Positions 25,260-34,843 of a stretch of DNA of 64,000 bases are shown here, piece after piece. The stretch's first letter is position 1, and every line of letters begins with the position of its first letter. The DNA lies in contig NC_013081.1 of the NCBI RefSeq assembly GCF_000142805.1, positions 1,426,001 through 1,490,000 on the forward strand. The letters are read 5' to 3'. Position numbers and translations under genes: made by a program. The stretch is from Lachancea thermotolerans CBS 6340 (taxonomy: Eukaryota > Ascomycota > Saccharomycetes > Saccharomycetales > Saccharomycetaceae). A model generated the notes under the pieces. It did not search any database, was not told the origin of the DNA, and was given only the letters and a program-made list of their open reading frames with translations.

Positions 25260-27854
25260 TCACTTAAAGGGGGCTTTCAGAGGATCAATCACAGTTCCAG
25301 GCTTTGTTAAGATTCTGGGCTTGATCATGCGCTGATGGGCTGTCCTAGACGTCCATTCTTGACCTAGAGGCATTCTAAGGGATCTCTCATACTGTTCTCT
25401 ACTTTCAAATGGGAAAGGAACAGCCGATGATTGATATTTCAAGTTCTTCTTGTTCACTTTCTCATTGATAATGACATTCTTCAAATTTTTATCTTTTCTC
25501 TTGTCTTTCTGGACTGTCCCTTTCACCTTTTTCAATTTCCTTCTCTTATTTGGTGCCGACCCAGCGCCGGCCCAATCACCCCATCCAGGCAAGGTGACGT
25601 CTTCAACCTTGTCATCTTCGTCAATCGCCACCCGCTTTTTTTCTTGCTCAAACTTGTCAACAACGTCATCTCCGGCAAAAGCCTCTGCAATGATATCTTG
25701 CTGCTTGAAGATAAAGCCATCAACATCCTCGTCACCTTGAGAACGAGGGTCAACAATCTGCAACTTGTTAGAACTGTCAACATCAAGCAAAACACCCTCC
25801 TCCTTCGCGTTCTGGCCTTTCGACTTGGACTCTAGCTTAGCCTTCTGCTTCGCTATTTTGTTGGCGCTCTTGACAAGTTTTGAACTGTTCTCGTCGATGA
25901 CTGTCACTTTATTTGATTTTTTCACATGCTTGTCATCGCCTCCGTCGAGCCATGGGTTAAAGTCATCCGCTTGTCTGTTCGTTTGTGCAGTTTTTGCAGA
26001 ATCCGCTTTTTTCTTGCTGCCATTTTTCTTTCCACCTTTTGACAGGCGGCCGGCAAGAGACGTGGACTTGTCGTCTTCGAGATCTTCTTTGATTGATTTC
26101 TCAATGTCTGAAAGCTGACCTTTGCTTTCCTCCGTGCCAGGTGTGTATATTCTGCGGCCAGCATTAATGGTTATATTCGCACCGGTTGAGGCGTTGTTAT
26201 CAAGCTTTTCAAATTCTGTGTTGTCTTCACCAGTTTCTAAAGAGCGTAATTCAGCTATCCTCTCCTTGTTGATTTCGGCGTGTCTAGCCTCGGCATGTTT
26301 CATGAAAGCCATGTTCATAACACCACTTTTCCCAAGTTTTGCTCGAAGCTCCGATTCCTCTTCGTTAGATCTAGTGTTATCATCCTGCTCAATATCGCTG
26401 ATACCGCTATCTTCTTCGCTTCCAGATTCATGACCAACAATCTTGGACCGCAGGCGCTCGCCTTGCCTTAGCATCTCCTCCATTTCTTCTCTAGTTTCCT
26501 TGTCTTTAGTCATGCCATGCTTTACCATGTCTCTAGCCCACTTAGAAGTCGTTTTGTGCTTCAAAGTCATTCTCTCGCGTGCACGAGCTGTATCGCGATC
26601 TTCTCTGTCTTCTTCATCTGATTCCTCTATCAATTCCTTGTTTCTTAGCATCTCCTTCTTCTTTATGCGACGGTAAGCTTTTGATTTGATCTTCTTTATC
26701 CTTTTGGCTTTTCTTTCCTCTCTAAACATAAGCTCCCTCATCAAGCGGAGCTCTGCTGTTCTTTTCTTGGCCTCTTCTGGGGACATCTTAGCGGTTGCAA
26801 TCTCTTCAAATGTGGACTCTTTCTGAGGATTGCTTATGTTGCTGTTTGCCAGCAGAGAGTCAACTTGTTTTTCAAGCTCCGTTTCTGGAGAGTTTGTAGA
26901 CCGAGTGAACATCGATGCATCGTTGTGCTGAACCGCGGGGTTTATGGGGAACGACAAATGCTCCGCCTGCCTGTTTTGTTGGACGACATCTCTCCATTTG
27001 TTAACTTCTTCTTTAGAGATCTCATAAGCGGCCTTACGGTCATGTCTCTGTTGAATGCGTTGTGGGAGGGGCACATTTAGAGCTTCATTTTTTCCTTTCA
27101 TTAAAGCAGCTTTCTCGATTGCCTCTTTATCGTCAACGGCATTCATCATATCGGCCAGGTTTAACTTCCTGCTTTCAGAAGAAAATGCCGGAAGGGCGTA
27201 TTCGTTCTCTTCACCAACCATCGAACTTTCTAGCTTACGATATAAGGCTTTTTCGGAGCCTTTCTTGAGATTCGCGGCGACGTTGTTAAGCTCGATATCT
27301 TCATCATCAGAAACTTCATCAAATGGGTTTTCTTCTTCCTCTTCTTCCTCTTCCTCCTCTTCCTCATCTTCGTCCTCGTCGTCAGACTCCTCACTGTTGG
27401 ACGAAACGTCATCATCGTCAAGTTTGAGTTCCTGATCGATTTTAACAGACTTTCCCACACGCTCGGAGCTATCATCCATATCCCAGACAGCAGACAGAGG
27501 CATGAGCTCATCTTCATCAATGGACGTGTAGCCTGCTTCTTCATCTTCATCTTGACTTCCTGAACCACCTGTAGTCTTTCTTTTGTCCCTGATAGTTTGA
27601 GAAAACTTAGAGCTCATGACATCAAATTCATCGTCAGATCCGAGCGCCTCATCAGAGTCAATCTCTTCGTCTTCAATCTCTTCTTCTTCATCATCAGAAG
27701 CGGTCTTGTGAGGGTTCACTATCGTACCATTGCGGCGAAGATCATTAGAAAACCCCACCTCCTCTTCGCTTGAATCACCTAGCTCTTTGGCGGCAATTTC
27801 CAGAGCGTTCTGGGCTCTCTTTTTAGAGGACTTAGTTTTCGACTTGCGGCTCAT
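25260..27854 (-). CDS. UTP14: Utp14, U3 snoRNP/SSU processome component
   Basis: From the ATG at 27854 the product has 864 residues, beginning MSRKSKTKSSKKRAQNALE, a good match to S. cerevisiae Utp14 (899). An in-frame ATG 48 bp further up (27902) lies inside a 5-bp repeat and would add 16 residues; I prefer 27854 by similarity. Typical features are DEALGSDDEFDVMSSKFSQT, YTSIDEDELMPL, a run of acidic residues around DEDEEEEE, PLPQRIQQRHDRKAAYEIS, EERKAKRIKKIKSKAYRRIKKKE and the C-terminus RILTKPGTVIDPLKAPFK. The protein acts in the nucleolus in 18S pre-rRNA processing and activates the helicase Dhr1. It lies downstream of GIM5 on the same strand, as in S. cerevisiae. Confidence 0.96.
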   Translation of the reverse strand: MSRKSKTKSSKKRAQNALEIAAKELGDSSEEEVGFSNDLRRNGTIVNPHKTASDDEEEEIEDEEIDSDEALGSDDEFDVMSSKFSQTIRDKRKTTGGSGSQDEDEEAGYTSIDEDELMPLSAVWDMDDSSERVGKSVKIDQELKLDDDDVSSNSEESDDEDEDEEEEEEEEEEEENPFDEVSDDEDIELNNVAANLKKGSEKALYRKLESSMVGEENEYALPAFSSESRKLNLADMMNAVDDKEAIEKAALMKGKNEALNVPLPQRIQQRHDRKAAYEISKEEVNKWRDVVQQNRQAEHLSFPINPAVQHNDASMFTRSTNSPETELEKQVDSLLANSNISNPQKESTFEEIATAKMSPEEAKKRTAELRLMRELMFREERKAKRIKKIKSKAYRRIKKKEMLRNKELIEESDEEDREDRDTARARERMTLKHKTTSKWARDMVKHGMTKDKETREEMEEMLRQGERLRSKIVGHESGSEEDSGISDIEQDDNTRSNEEESELRAKLGKSGVMNMAFMKHAEARHAEINKERIAELRSLETGEDNTEFEKLDNNASTGANITINAGRRIYTPGTEESKGQLSDIEKSIKEDLEDDKSTSLAGRLSKGGKKNGSKKKADSAKTAQTNRQADDFNPWLDGGDDKHVKKSNKVTVIDENSSKLVKSANKIAKQKAKLESKSKGQNAKEEGVLLDVDSSNKLQIVDPRSQGDEDVDGFIFKQQDIIAEAFAGDDVVDKFEQEKKRVAIDEDDKVEDVTLPGWGDWAGAGSAPNKRRKLKKVKGTVQKDKRKDKNLKNVIINEKVNKKNLKYQSSAVPFPFESREQYERSLRMPLGQEWTSRTAHQRMIKPRILTKPGTVIDPLKAPFK

Positions 27855-27894
27855 CAGTTTCTGACTGTCCTCTTTTAGATTGGTGGGTCTTTCA

Positions 27895-27922
27895 CATCTC
27901 ATCTCATCTCATCTCATCTCAT
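27895..27922 (-). repeat. CATCT pentanucleotide microsatellite in the UTP14 leader
   Basis: Five full CATCT units plus CAT occur. On the gene strand this reads as six ATGs five bases apart. Four of them make ATG-AGA-TGA, one makes ATG-TGA, and one is in frame with UTP14 (see findings). Confidence 0.9.
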
Positions 27923-28034
27923 GGCTAAAATTTTCTTATGGGCCAGCGCTCGCCGCATAAGCGCACGTGATTCATTCATAGGTTCTGGTATCTTGAACAG
28001 ATTATTCTTTATGGAGGCTAGCTTATACAAGAAA

Positions 28035-28579
28035 CTACTGGGCGCTCTGGGACTGTTGAGCTGCATTTTGTTCATGAAGCTTAATAGCGGCTTGTCTTAT
28101 ATGGCCTTCGATTGCCATGGAGGATTGACTCTTTTCTTTGATAATGGCCTGTATTTGGACAGACTCTTTATTGAGCTTTGTGATTTTCTTTTCGTAGAAC
28201 TCGAGAGCGTCTTTGTCACTCTTCTCGACGTAGTATCCTGTCCCGACGTCCACAAGAAATTTCTTGTTGTCCTTGACTTTACCCTTCACGTACAGAGAGC
28301 CGGAGAGAGGAACAAGAATAGCCTGGTCTTCATTGTTTAGCTTGGAGACAGACTCAATGTCGTCCTTGCACTCTTTGAACTTAGTCCGTGCCACATTAAG
28401 AGCCTGAAGCGATTGAGTAAAATGTTGAAGCTCTTGATCAAACTGTCTTTTCACAACTGCAAGCTGCTCGGGGTTAAGCTTCGTAAGATCGACTGCAAGT
28501 TTTAATTTGGTTAATATTTCAAGGCTCCATGTCAGACGAGTGGTGATGGAGTAATGTACATACTTTTTTGAGTCGACAT
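28035..28579 (-). CDS. GIM5: Gim5, prefoldin subunit 5, two exons
   Basis: Exon 1 is 28564-28579 (16 nt) and exon 2 is 28035-28492, giving 157 residues that begin [16 protein letters not shown], as in S. cerevisiae Gim5 ([16 protein letters not shown]; 163 residues). Two helical coiled-coil arms flank the beta hairpins ([29 protein letters not shown]), the alpha-type prefoldin fold. The complex hands unfolded actin and tubulin to the chaperonin CCT in the cytosol. S. cerevisiae GIM5 also has an intron close to the start, so this intron is ancestral. The gene is divergent from RAD10 with 95 bp between ATGs. Confidence 0.96.
28493..28563 (-). other. GIM5: Spliceosomal intron of GIM5 (71 nt)
   Basis: On the reverse strand the donor is GTATGT and the acceptor CTTGCAG. 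The only branch-like motif is TATTAAC (28510-28516), a one-base variant of TACTAAC. It splits the Ile6 codon (A/TC). Confidence 0.9.
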
Positions 28580-28674
28580 TTTGATCGATGGTTCTTTAAC
28601 ATTGACGATTATCGAAAAAGAATTGGTTTTTGATATAAGACAAATTCAAGCACAAGAAGAAAACCTGTATCAGT

Positions 28675-29289
28675 ATGAGCGAAGGTGCCACGACCTCCTT
28701 CGAGAGCATCCTTGCTGGGGTCCAACGGCTGAGGGAAGGCAAAGCTCAAGCCAAAGATGTGCAAGTTCAGCCCCAGGCTGAAAGGAAACCCCCAGAGGTT
28801 AGGGAAACTCAAAAAAGGGAACTGATAATTAACGCTTTTAACCAAAGGAAGCAGGACTTTAACCGCAACGAGCCATCGGAAGTCGAAGACCGCAAGAGAA
28901 AGTGGGGCAACGCTTCAGCTCAGGGCAAAACTGTCTTGGTAAGTTCCTCGCAGAGAGGAAACCCCCTTTTAAGCAGCATGGCAAACACTAACTGGCGGTA
29001 CGTTTCCTCTACAGGCGGAAACAAGGTCTACTACGACTATTGTGTACAGGGGCGCAACATTATATTTCTTTCTCTAAAGTATCATAAGCTACACCCGGAA
29101 TATATCTCAAAGAAGATCCAGCCCCTCGTCAAAAATAAAAACAATATCCTAATTTGCGTAGTGGATGTGGAAAATTCCGAGAACATTTTGAAAGATCTCA
29201 ACAAAGCTTGTATGTTCAATGGTTTCGCTTTGCTGCTAGCCTTCAATTTCGAGCAAGCCGCCAAATACATTATTTTCATGAACAAGTGA
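28675..29289 (+). CDS. RAD10: Rad10 (ERCC1), nuclease partner of Rad1
   Basis: The 204-residue protein matches S. cerevisiae Rad10 (210): SFESILAG near the start, GKTVLVSSSQRGNPLL, TNWRYVSSTGGNKVYYDY, YHKLHPEYIS and the C-terminus FNGFALLLAFNFEQAAKYI. With Rad1 it forms the structure-specific endonuclease that cuts 5' of UV lesions in nucleotide excision repair and removes 3' flaps in single-strand annealing. Its stop lies 8 bp from that of the YML096W-type gene on the other strand, so the 3' UTRs must overlap. Confidence 0.96.
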   Translation: MSEGATTSFESILAGVQRLREGKAQAKDVQVQPQAERKPPEVRETQKRELIINAFNQRKQDFNRNEPSEVEDRKRKWGNASAQGKTVLVSSSQRGNPLLSSMANTNWRYVSSTGGNKVYYDYCVQGRNIIFLSLKYHKLHPEYISKKIQPLVKNKNNILICVVDVENSENILKDLNKACMFNGFALLLAFNFEQAAKYIIFMNK

Positions 29290-29297
29290 TGTGCTGA

Positions 29298-30845
29298 TCA
29301 CGCAACAACCAAATCGGTACCTTGCTTGTTGCCATTCTTCGTCATCTTAGCACTTTTGGCCCCGAACTGAATTGCCCTCTTTGGCTCCTCGCTAATACTG
29401 GATAAATTCAGATTTTGACTTGCAACTTTTCTCAGAATCATCTTGTTGACTTTGTAGTTGATGGGAAGCTGAGTGGAAAATGCTACAACTTGGTCGTCCA
29501 AAAAAGGGTACCTAATCTCAACTCCGTTGGAAGATATCACCTTGTCATCACGATTCAAGTTCCTGTCATAGATGTTGTTAATTTGAACTTCAAGTTCAGG
29601 CACCAATTCTTCATTTGCTCTTTTTGAAAATTTATGGTAGCCGCCATACAATTCGTCAGCACCTAAACCACTGAATAACACAAGCCCCTTTCTTTTGTAA
29701 GAGATTCTTGTGCCCGAAGGCTCATTAACGAAGCCTTCTCCCCTAGAAGCGAAATAAAAGGCTGCTGCAATTGATAAGTCCATTTCGGTCTGTTTTGGGT
29801 ATATCATATTCATGATATGCGCTTTATACTTCAAAAATTCTGAGTAAGGAACGTCGACTTCTACAAACATAATCTGGACTTGTGGGTAAAGAGCCCTCAA
29901 AATTGAAGCAGACCGTTGGCCGAGAATCCTGTCAGGAACCTGCGACGGACTAAGCCCAGTCCTGGGATTCTCGAATCCAACGTTGAGAAGCTCTAGGACA
30001 ATATTCCCCCCTAAATCCAAAATTTGCTGGCAAATTAAAGATGTTATAACCGAACAATCTAGCCCACCTGAAAAAAGAATTGAGATGGGTCTGTTCTCCG
30101 TGTGCATTGGGTGTATTGTTGTTACTCTTTTTCTTACAGCGGCCGAGATGTGCTCGTAAAGCTTACAAGATTGCTCGACTATTTGTGATAAGTCGTGGTC
30201 CACTTTGTTCGACACAGCGAAACGTTCGCTGTTTATTCTAAGGTTTGATTTCAGCTCACCTGTGTTCTTTTGAAAGACGTAAATTACGCCGGCCTGGCAA
30301 TCTTGAAAACCTTCAATTTTACCGCTGACGCTAGAAATGCAAATCTTTGAGTCACCGGTGTCCAACTTGAAGCTTAAACTCCGCCTTCCTATCGGGTCCC
30401 GACCAAAGAAGACTTCCCCGGTTAGTTTATCATATATAGTGTATGCGAACTCGCCTGAAAGCGTTCTGATTACACTCGGTATGTCTTTAGCATTAAGTAG
30501 CATTTCTGCGATGTATTGGGTATCGTTGTGCGAGATGGAACTATTGTAAATCTCTCCATTATATTGCAAAACAAACCTATCCTCCACTTCGATACATTGC
30601 TTTGTAAACGGCTCTCTTAGCGAGAGTACGGAAGTAAACCACGTCATGTTATCATCTTTGGACGTTTTCAGTGAAGCGTAGTTAGGTCCGCGGTCAACGA
30701 TATAGGGAATCAAGTTGCTCAACTCTTCAGGAGGTGTCAAATAACTCATGTAATCTCCTCGAGCTATATTTGCTTCATGTATTTCTTGAAAGATATCCTT
30801 TTCGATTTTAGAACAGCCATGGCAGTGAAGAAGAATCCCACACAT
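29298..30845 (-). CDS. Asparagine-synthase-like amidotransferase (YML096W / ASNSD1 type)
   Basis: The 515 residues start MCGILLHCHGC, with Cys2 placed as the class II glutaminase nucleophile. A glutaminase-like domain (RGPNYASLK, LQYNGEIYN) is followed by an asparagine synthase domain with the ATP loop ILFSGGLDCSVI and FSGLGADELYGGY. S. cerevisiae YML096W (525 residues) sits between RAD10 and VPS9 exactly as here. The enzymatic product is unknown; true asparagine synthetases Asn1/Asn2 are different. It is divergent from VPS9 with 94 bp between starts. Confidence 0.92.
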   Translation of the reverse strand: MCGILLHCHGCSKIEKDIFQEIHEANIARGDYMSYLTPPEELSNLIPYIVDRGPNYASLKTSKDDNMTWFTSVLSLREPFTKQCIEVEDRFVLQYNGEIYNSSISHNDTQYIAEMLLNAKDIPSVIRTLSGEFAYTIYDKLTGEVFFGRDPIGRRSLSFKLDTGDSKICISSVSGKIEGFQDCQAGVIYVFQKNTGELKSNLRINSERFAVSNKVDHDLSQIVEQSCKLYEHISAAVRKRVTTIHPMHTENRPISILFSGGLDCSVITSLICQQILDLGGNIVLELLNVGFENPRTGLSPSQVPDRILGQRSASILRALYPQVQIMFVEVDVPYSEFLKYKAHIMNMIYPKQTEMDLSIAAAFYFASRGEGFVNEPSGTRISYKRKGLVLFSGLGADELYGGYHKFSKRANEELVPELEVQINNIYDRNLNRDDKVISSNGVEIRYPFLDDQVVAFSTQLPINYKVNKMILRKVASQNLNLSSISEEPKRAIQFGAKSAKMTKNGNKQGTDLVVA

Positions 30846-30939
30846 CTGGTGTTGTCGCTTATACGCGTATCTTCCTCAACCGCCAGAAATTACAGATTTT
30901 GAAATTTTGTTCTTCATGACCTACTAAAGAGAGCTGACA

Positions 30940-32247
30940 ATGCAAATGGAGGACAGGCAAGAGTCACCAAAGTCCCAAAGCGCGTTGGTTACGGAGCCTG
31001 CAGACATCAAGAAGATCAAATCTGAAGATTTCCCCAGTCAGAATGACGATGAAGAGCCATTTTACGATTTTCAAGCTTTTGTAAAGCTGATGAAGGACCC
31101 AAGGGCGGACCCCATTGTGAGGTATACAAGATCGTTCCTTAACAACTTCGTAACAAAAAGAGAACTCTGGACAAGCGAAGAACAGAGAAAACTCGTGAAT
31201 GACTTCAAGGTATTTGTTTTCGATAAGCTAACCCTCTATGAACCATTCAAGTCATTGGACGCAGCAAATCTACTGAATGCCAAGGAAGGTATGGAAAAGC
31301 TTATAATGGGAAAGCTTTACCATAAGTGCTTTTCTCCTTGCCTAAAGTCCCAGTTAAACGTGCTCGACAAGGGCCACAAACTTGACTTAGACCATGACGC
31401 AATGCTCGCAGACAAGAGAGAAGAGTTCAGATTTATTGATCCTCAACATCTTGAGATCAACGACAAAATATCCTCCAAGCTTGAGACATTTACACAGCTA
31501 TCCGCCAAGGAGCTAGGCCGAATGAATGGCTACAAAGCGCCGAGAGATAAAATGGTATGTGCACTGAATGCTTGCCGAGTTATCTTTGGCTTTTTAAAAC
31601 ACTTGAAGTTAGAAAGAGATGGTGCTGACGCTTTCATACCGCTCTTGATATATGCAATTTTGAAGAGCAATGTTGAGTCTCTCATCTCAAATGTTAACTA
31701 TATCGAGAGGTTCAGATATCCAGGCTTTCTGCGTGGCGAGAGCTCCTACTACCTAAGCAGCCTTCAAGGGGCGGCAGGCTTTGTAGCAAACATGCAGGTG
31801 GAGTCGTTGCACATCGGAAACCAGCAAGATTTTGAAAGCAAGTACCATGCAAACCAGGATGCCTTAAGAAAGGAGCGCGAGAGCAGGCAGCCTAGCGACC
31901 CTCACAAAAACGCTAGTATTCCACGCGAACCATACGGGCCGTCTCCGAGCGATTACATTCTCAAACCGCTGGACGGTGCAACGAATATCGTGCTTTCCAA
32001 GTTTGCGGAACTCTTCTCACCGGCTCCAGCTTCCCCTCAAGGCCATGATGCTCAAGAGGACGTGGAGGGCCATGATGACATAACGAGGCTTGCGCAAGAA
32101 ATGGAGGAAAAAGAACACGCAAGAGTATTGCGCGAACTCCACGCTATGTTCCCAGACATGGACCAAGAGCTGATACGAGACATTTCAATCGCTAAAAAGT
32201 ATCGCATAGGAGCTTGTGTAGACGTGTTATTAACGCTTTCTTCCTAA
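30940..32247 (+). CDS. VPS9: Vps9, guanine nucleotide exchange factor for Rab5-type GTPases
   Basis: The 435-residue protein (S. cerevisiae 451) has a helical bundle and VPS9 domain at about residues 60-290 (DGADAFIPLLIYAILKSN, GESSYYLSSLQGA) and a C-terminal ubiquitin-binding CUE domain with the Met-Phe-Pro motif (LHAMFPDMD) and the final dileucine-containing helix. It activates Vps21 at endosomes for vacuolar sorting. An ATG two codons downstream (Met3) is an alternative start with almost no effect. Confidence 0.95.
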   Translation: MQMEDRQESPKSQSALVTEPADIKKIKSEDFPSQNDDEEPFYDFQAFVKLMKDPRADPIVRYTRSFLNNFVTKRELWTSEEQRKLVNDFKVFVFDKLTLYEPFKSLDAANLLNAKEGMEKLIMGKLYHKCFSPCLKSQLNVLDKGHKLDLDHDAMLADKREEFRFIDPQHLEINDKISSKLETFTQLSAKELGRMNGYKAPRDKMVCALNACRVIFGFLKHLKLERDGADAFIPLLIYAILKSNVESLISNVNYIERFRYPGFLRGESSYYLSSLQGAAGFVANMQVESLHIGNQQDFESKYHANQDALRKERESRQPSDPHKNASIPREPYGPSPSDYILKPLDGATNIVLSKFAELFSPAPASPQGHDAQEDVEGHDDITRLAQEMEEKEHARVLRELHAMFPDMDQELIRDISIAKKYRIGACVDVLLTLSS

Positions 32248-32413
32248 CCTGAAAGGCGTAACTAATGATTATCTAAGAAAGTTATCGAATTGACAGAATC
32301 GCCAGCCTGTCCGAAGAATTAATAATTACAGACTCCAGTGGCGCTATATAAGAGCGTGAACGATAAAGCTTAGCGAAAATCTCAGGTCTACTAAATCAAC
32401 CCTCTTGGACCAA

Positions 32414-34105
32414 ATGAGGTTTATTTCACTGGTAGGAACCGCTTTAATCAGCGGCAAGGTGTCAGCTGAAAGTTCCATAGAGCAAACTGCTGTTCACGAT
32501 TCAACAAACTTTTGCAAGATAAACAAAGACGAAGTCATCGGGTCAACTTGTGATGTGACTTTCAAAGAAATCAACGAAATCAATGCAAAAATACGGCCTG
32601 ATCTTTTGTCGCTGGTGCACAGTGACTTTTTCAAATACTTCAAACTGAACCTGTACAAACAGTGCCCCTTTTGGAACGATAACAACGGGTATTGCGTAAA
32701 CAGAGCATGCGCCGTTGATGTCATCGAAGACTGGGAGAAGCTACCGGAATACTGGCAACCTGAGGTCCTTGGGGGACTTGCTGACGAAAGTGTCGAAGTC
32801 GATGGCTCGAAGGACGATGAGTGTGCGTTTTTGGACCAGCTTTGTGATAAAGCTCGAAATGGTATCGTTGACCAGCCAGACTTTAACTACTGCGATGTCG
32901 GTGACTTCCACAACAACGAGTCTGTACTTGTTGACCTGACTGCTAATCCAGAAAGGTTCACCGGATATGGAGGAGATCAGTCTTCACAAATATGGTCAAG
33001 CATCTATAGAGAAAACTGCTTTTCATCCGATCATGAAGATCAATGTCTGGCGAAAGACGCTTTCTACAGACTTGTATCGGGTCTCCACGCCTCCATTGGA
33101 ACGCATTTGTCCAATGATTATCTGAATACTGAAACTGCAAAATGGGGTCCTAACCTAGATTTGTTCATGGCAAGAGTTGGCAATTTCCCTGATCGTGTTG
33201 CAAACATTTACTTCAACTACGCAGTAGTTGCTAAAGCTCTTTGGAAGATTCAACCATACCTTGCACACTTAGACTTCTGCAATGCGTATCATGAAGACGT
33301 AAAGTCAATGATCGAGAGCGTGGTGTCCAATTTGGATTCTAAAATCTTCAATGAAAATCTGTTATTCCAAGACCAGATAAGCTCAAGTTTGAAGGACGAT
33401 TTTAGAACTCGCTTCAAGAACGTTACTACCATAATGGACTGTGTACACTGCGACAGGTGTAGATTGTGGGGAAAGGTGCAGACCACTGGCTACGCTACCG
33501 GCCTAAAGATACTTTTCGAAATTGATTCCGAGGATGAAGCTGCCAGACAAAATGTTGTGGACAAACTAACAAAGTATGAACTCATCGCACTATTCAACAC
33601 GTTTGATAGGCTTTCTAAAAGTATCGAATCCATTAACAATTTTGAAAAAATGTACAATGAAAAGGTCCAGAGCACTGGGGGCAGAATATTGTCACTTTTC
33701 AAGAGCAACAATTTCTTCAAAATTCTTGGCAACGCTGGGAAGTCACTAAGCTCATCGCTCATAAGCAATTCTTCCGAAGAGCCTAATACACAGGATGTGA
33801 CCGCAACCAGCAGTATTACGAAGACAGAAACTCCTGAAGCTAAGTTTCAAGACTTGAAGCTTCCGACGAAGAAGGTCACCAAGAAAGCGAGCAAGAACAC
33901 TCTCGGGGGGGCCTGGCATACTGAAATTAATAATGTCAAAGAAGCGTTTATTTTCCTTGGAAAAAGTTACTTGAACTTGCCAAGAACGCTTGCGAGGATG
34001 GCTTTGTTCAAACTCAGTAGAGCATGGAACAATTTCGTGGGAGTTCCAAACTATGTCAATGAAGTTGAAAATAATTCAAATACTTACCAGCTCAATATAA
34101 ATTAG
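32414..34105 (+). CDS. ERO1: Ero1, ER thiol oxidase
   Basis: From the ATG at 32414 the product has 563 residues, the same as S. cerevisiae Ero1; the open frame continues upstream only through non-ATG codons. A signal peptide (MRFISLVGTALISGKVSA) leads to the cysteine set of the family: the shuttle pair C94-C99 (GYCVNRAC) and the active-site C343-x2-C346-x2-C349 (CVHCDRC), each six residues before the S. cerevisiae numbers. The FAD region SQIWSSIYRENC is also present. It oxidises protein disulfide isomerase in the ER. A TATATAAG box lies at 32345-32352. Its neighbours here (VPS9, TAF13) are more distant from ERO1 in S. cerevisiae. Confidence 0.96.
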   Translation: MRFISLVGTALISGKVSAESSIEQTAVHDSTNFCKINKDEVIGSTCDVTFKEINEINAKIRPDLLSLVHSDFFKYFKLNLYKQCPFWNDNNGYCVNRACAVDVIEDWEKLPEYWQPEVLGGLADESVEVDGSKDDECAFLDQLCDKARNGIVDQPDFNYCDVGDFHNNESVLVDLTANPERFTGYGGDQSSQIWSSIYRENCFSSDHEDQCLAKDAFYRLVSGLHASIGTHLSNDYLNTETAKWGPNLDLFMARVGNFPDRVANIYFNYAVVAKALWKIQPYLAHLDFCNAYHEDVKSMIESVVSNLDSKIFNENLLFQDQISSSLKDDFRTRFKNVTTIMDCVHCDRCRLWGKVQTTGYATGLKILFEIDSEDEAARQNVVDKLTKYELIALFNTFDRLSKSIESINNFEKMYNEKVQSTGGRILSLFKSNNFFKILGNAGKSLSSSLISNSSEEPNTQDVTATSSITKTETPEAKFQDLKLPTKKVTKKASKNTLGGAWHTEINNVKEAFIFLGKSYLNLPRTLARMALFKLSRAWNNFVGVPNYVNEVENNSNTYQLNIN

Positions 34106-34257
34106 TGGAGAACTTCACAAATAATCTGTTTTACGTTTTGGCCCTTTTCTGTTTTTAACTTATAAACAAAAGAATGCATAACTTATCTAAGTACTTGTAA
34201 TTTAGGTGGGGATATCCCCATCCAAGCACAATTCCATTTCGACGCGATTCGCGAATA

Positions 34258-34734
34258 CTAATCGCCAGCGTTCCCCTTCTTCTTTTTTTTGCGAGCGGGC
34301 TCTTTCTGCTTCCTGCTTTTCTCATTATCCTGAGGCAAATTGCCCTGTGTATCCTCTGCTTCATCATTTGCATCATCGTCGTGAAAGCGAGCTTCTCCAT
34401 TCCTCCCTCTTTTTAGCGACTTCCCCTCGGAGCTGTTGAATAACTTTTTAGATTCTGTGATGATCTTATTTAGCTTAATAAGCTCGTTAGCTCTTCCTAA
34501 CTTGACCGCGTCATTCCGTAGAACAAACTTGAAATCCTCGACTTTTATTTTGTTTCTATGAACGGTTTGTGCAGTCTTGTACGCGGACATACATATGTCA
34601 ACTAGATATGCAGACACCAGCTCATCAACACATTGAACAGACTCTGGAAGAGGCTGCGGTGCATCCCCATAAGCGTACATCAATGCTGCCACATCTTTGC
34701 TAAACAGATGTGCCTTTTTAAGTCTTCTCGACAT
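34258..34734 (-). CDS. TAF13: Taf13, TFIID subunit with histone fold
   Basis: The 158 residues start MSRRLKKAHLFSKDVAALMYAYGD, very close to S. cerevisiae Taf13 (167). The histone fold covers about residues 8-95 (LVSAYLVDICMSAYKTAQ, VEDFKFVLRND); the C-terminal tail is acidic and then lysine-rich. It pairs with Taf11 in TFIID. It is divergent from ARG81 with 109 bp between starts, as in S. cerevisiae. Confidence 0.95.
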   Translation of the reverse strand: MSRRLKKAHLFSKDVAALMYAYGDAPQPLPESVQCVDELVSAYLVDICMSAYKTAQTVHRNKIKVEDFKFVLRNDAVKLGRANELIKLNKIITESKKLFNSSEGKSLKRGRNGEARFHDDDANDEAEDTQGNLPQDNEKSRKQKEPARKKKKKGNAGD

Positions 34735-34843
34735 GTTATGTTTTGATGGATTCCTTCAGGTAATTCGTTGCAGTGCTAGAAATTTTTGATTATAATTTAA
34801 GTACAGCCTCATCGCCAGAACTGAAGCAAAGATCAAGACTCTG

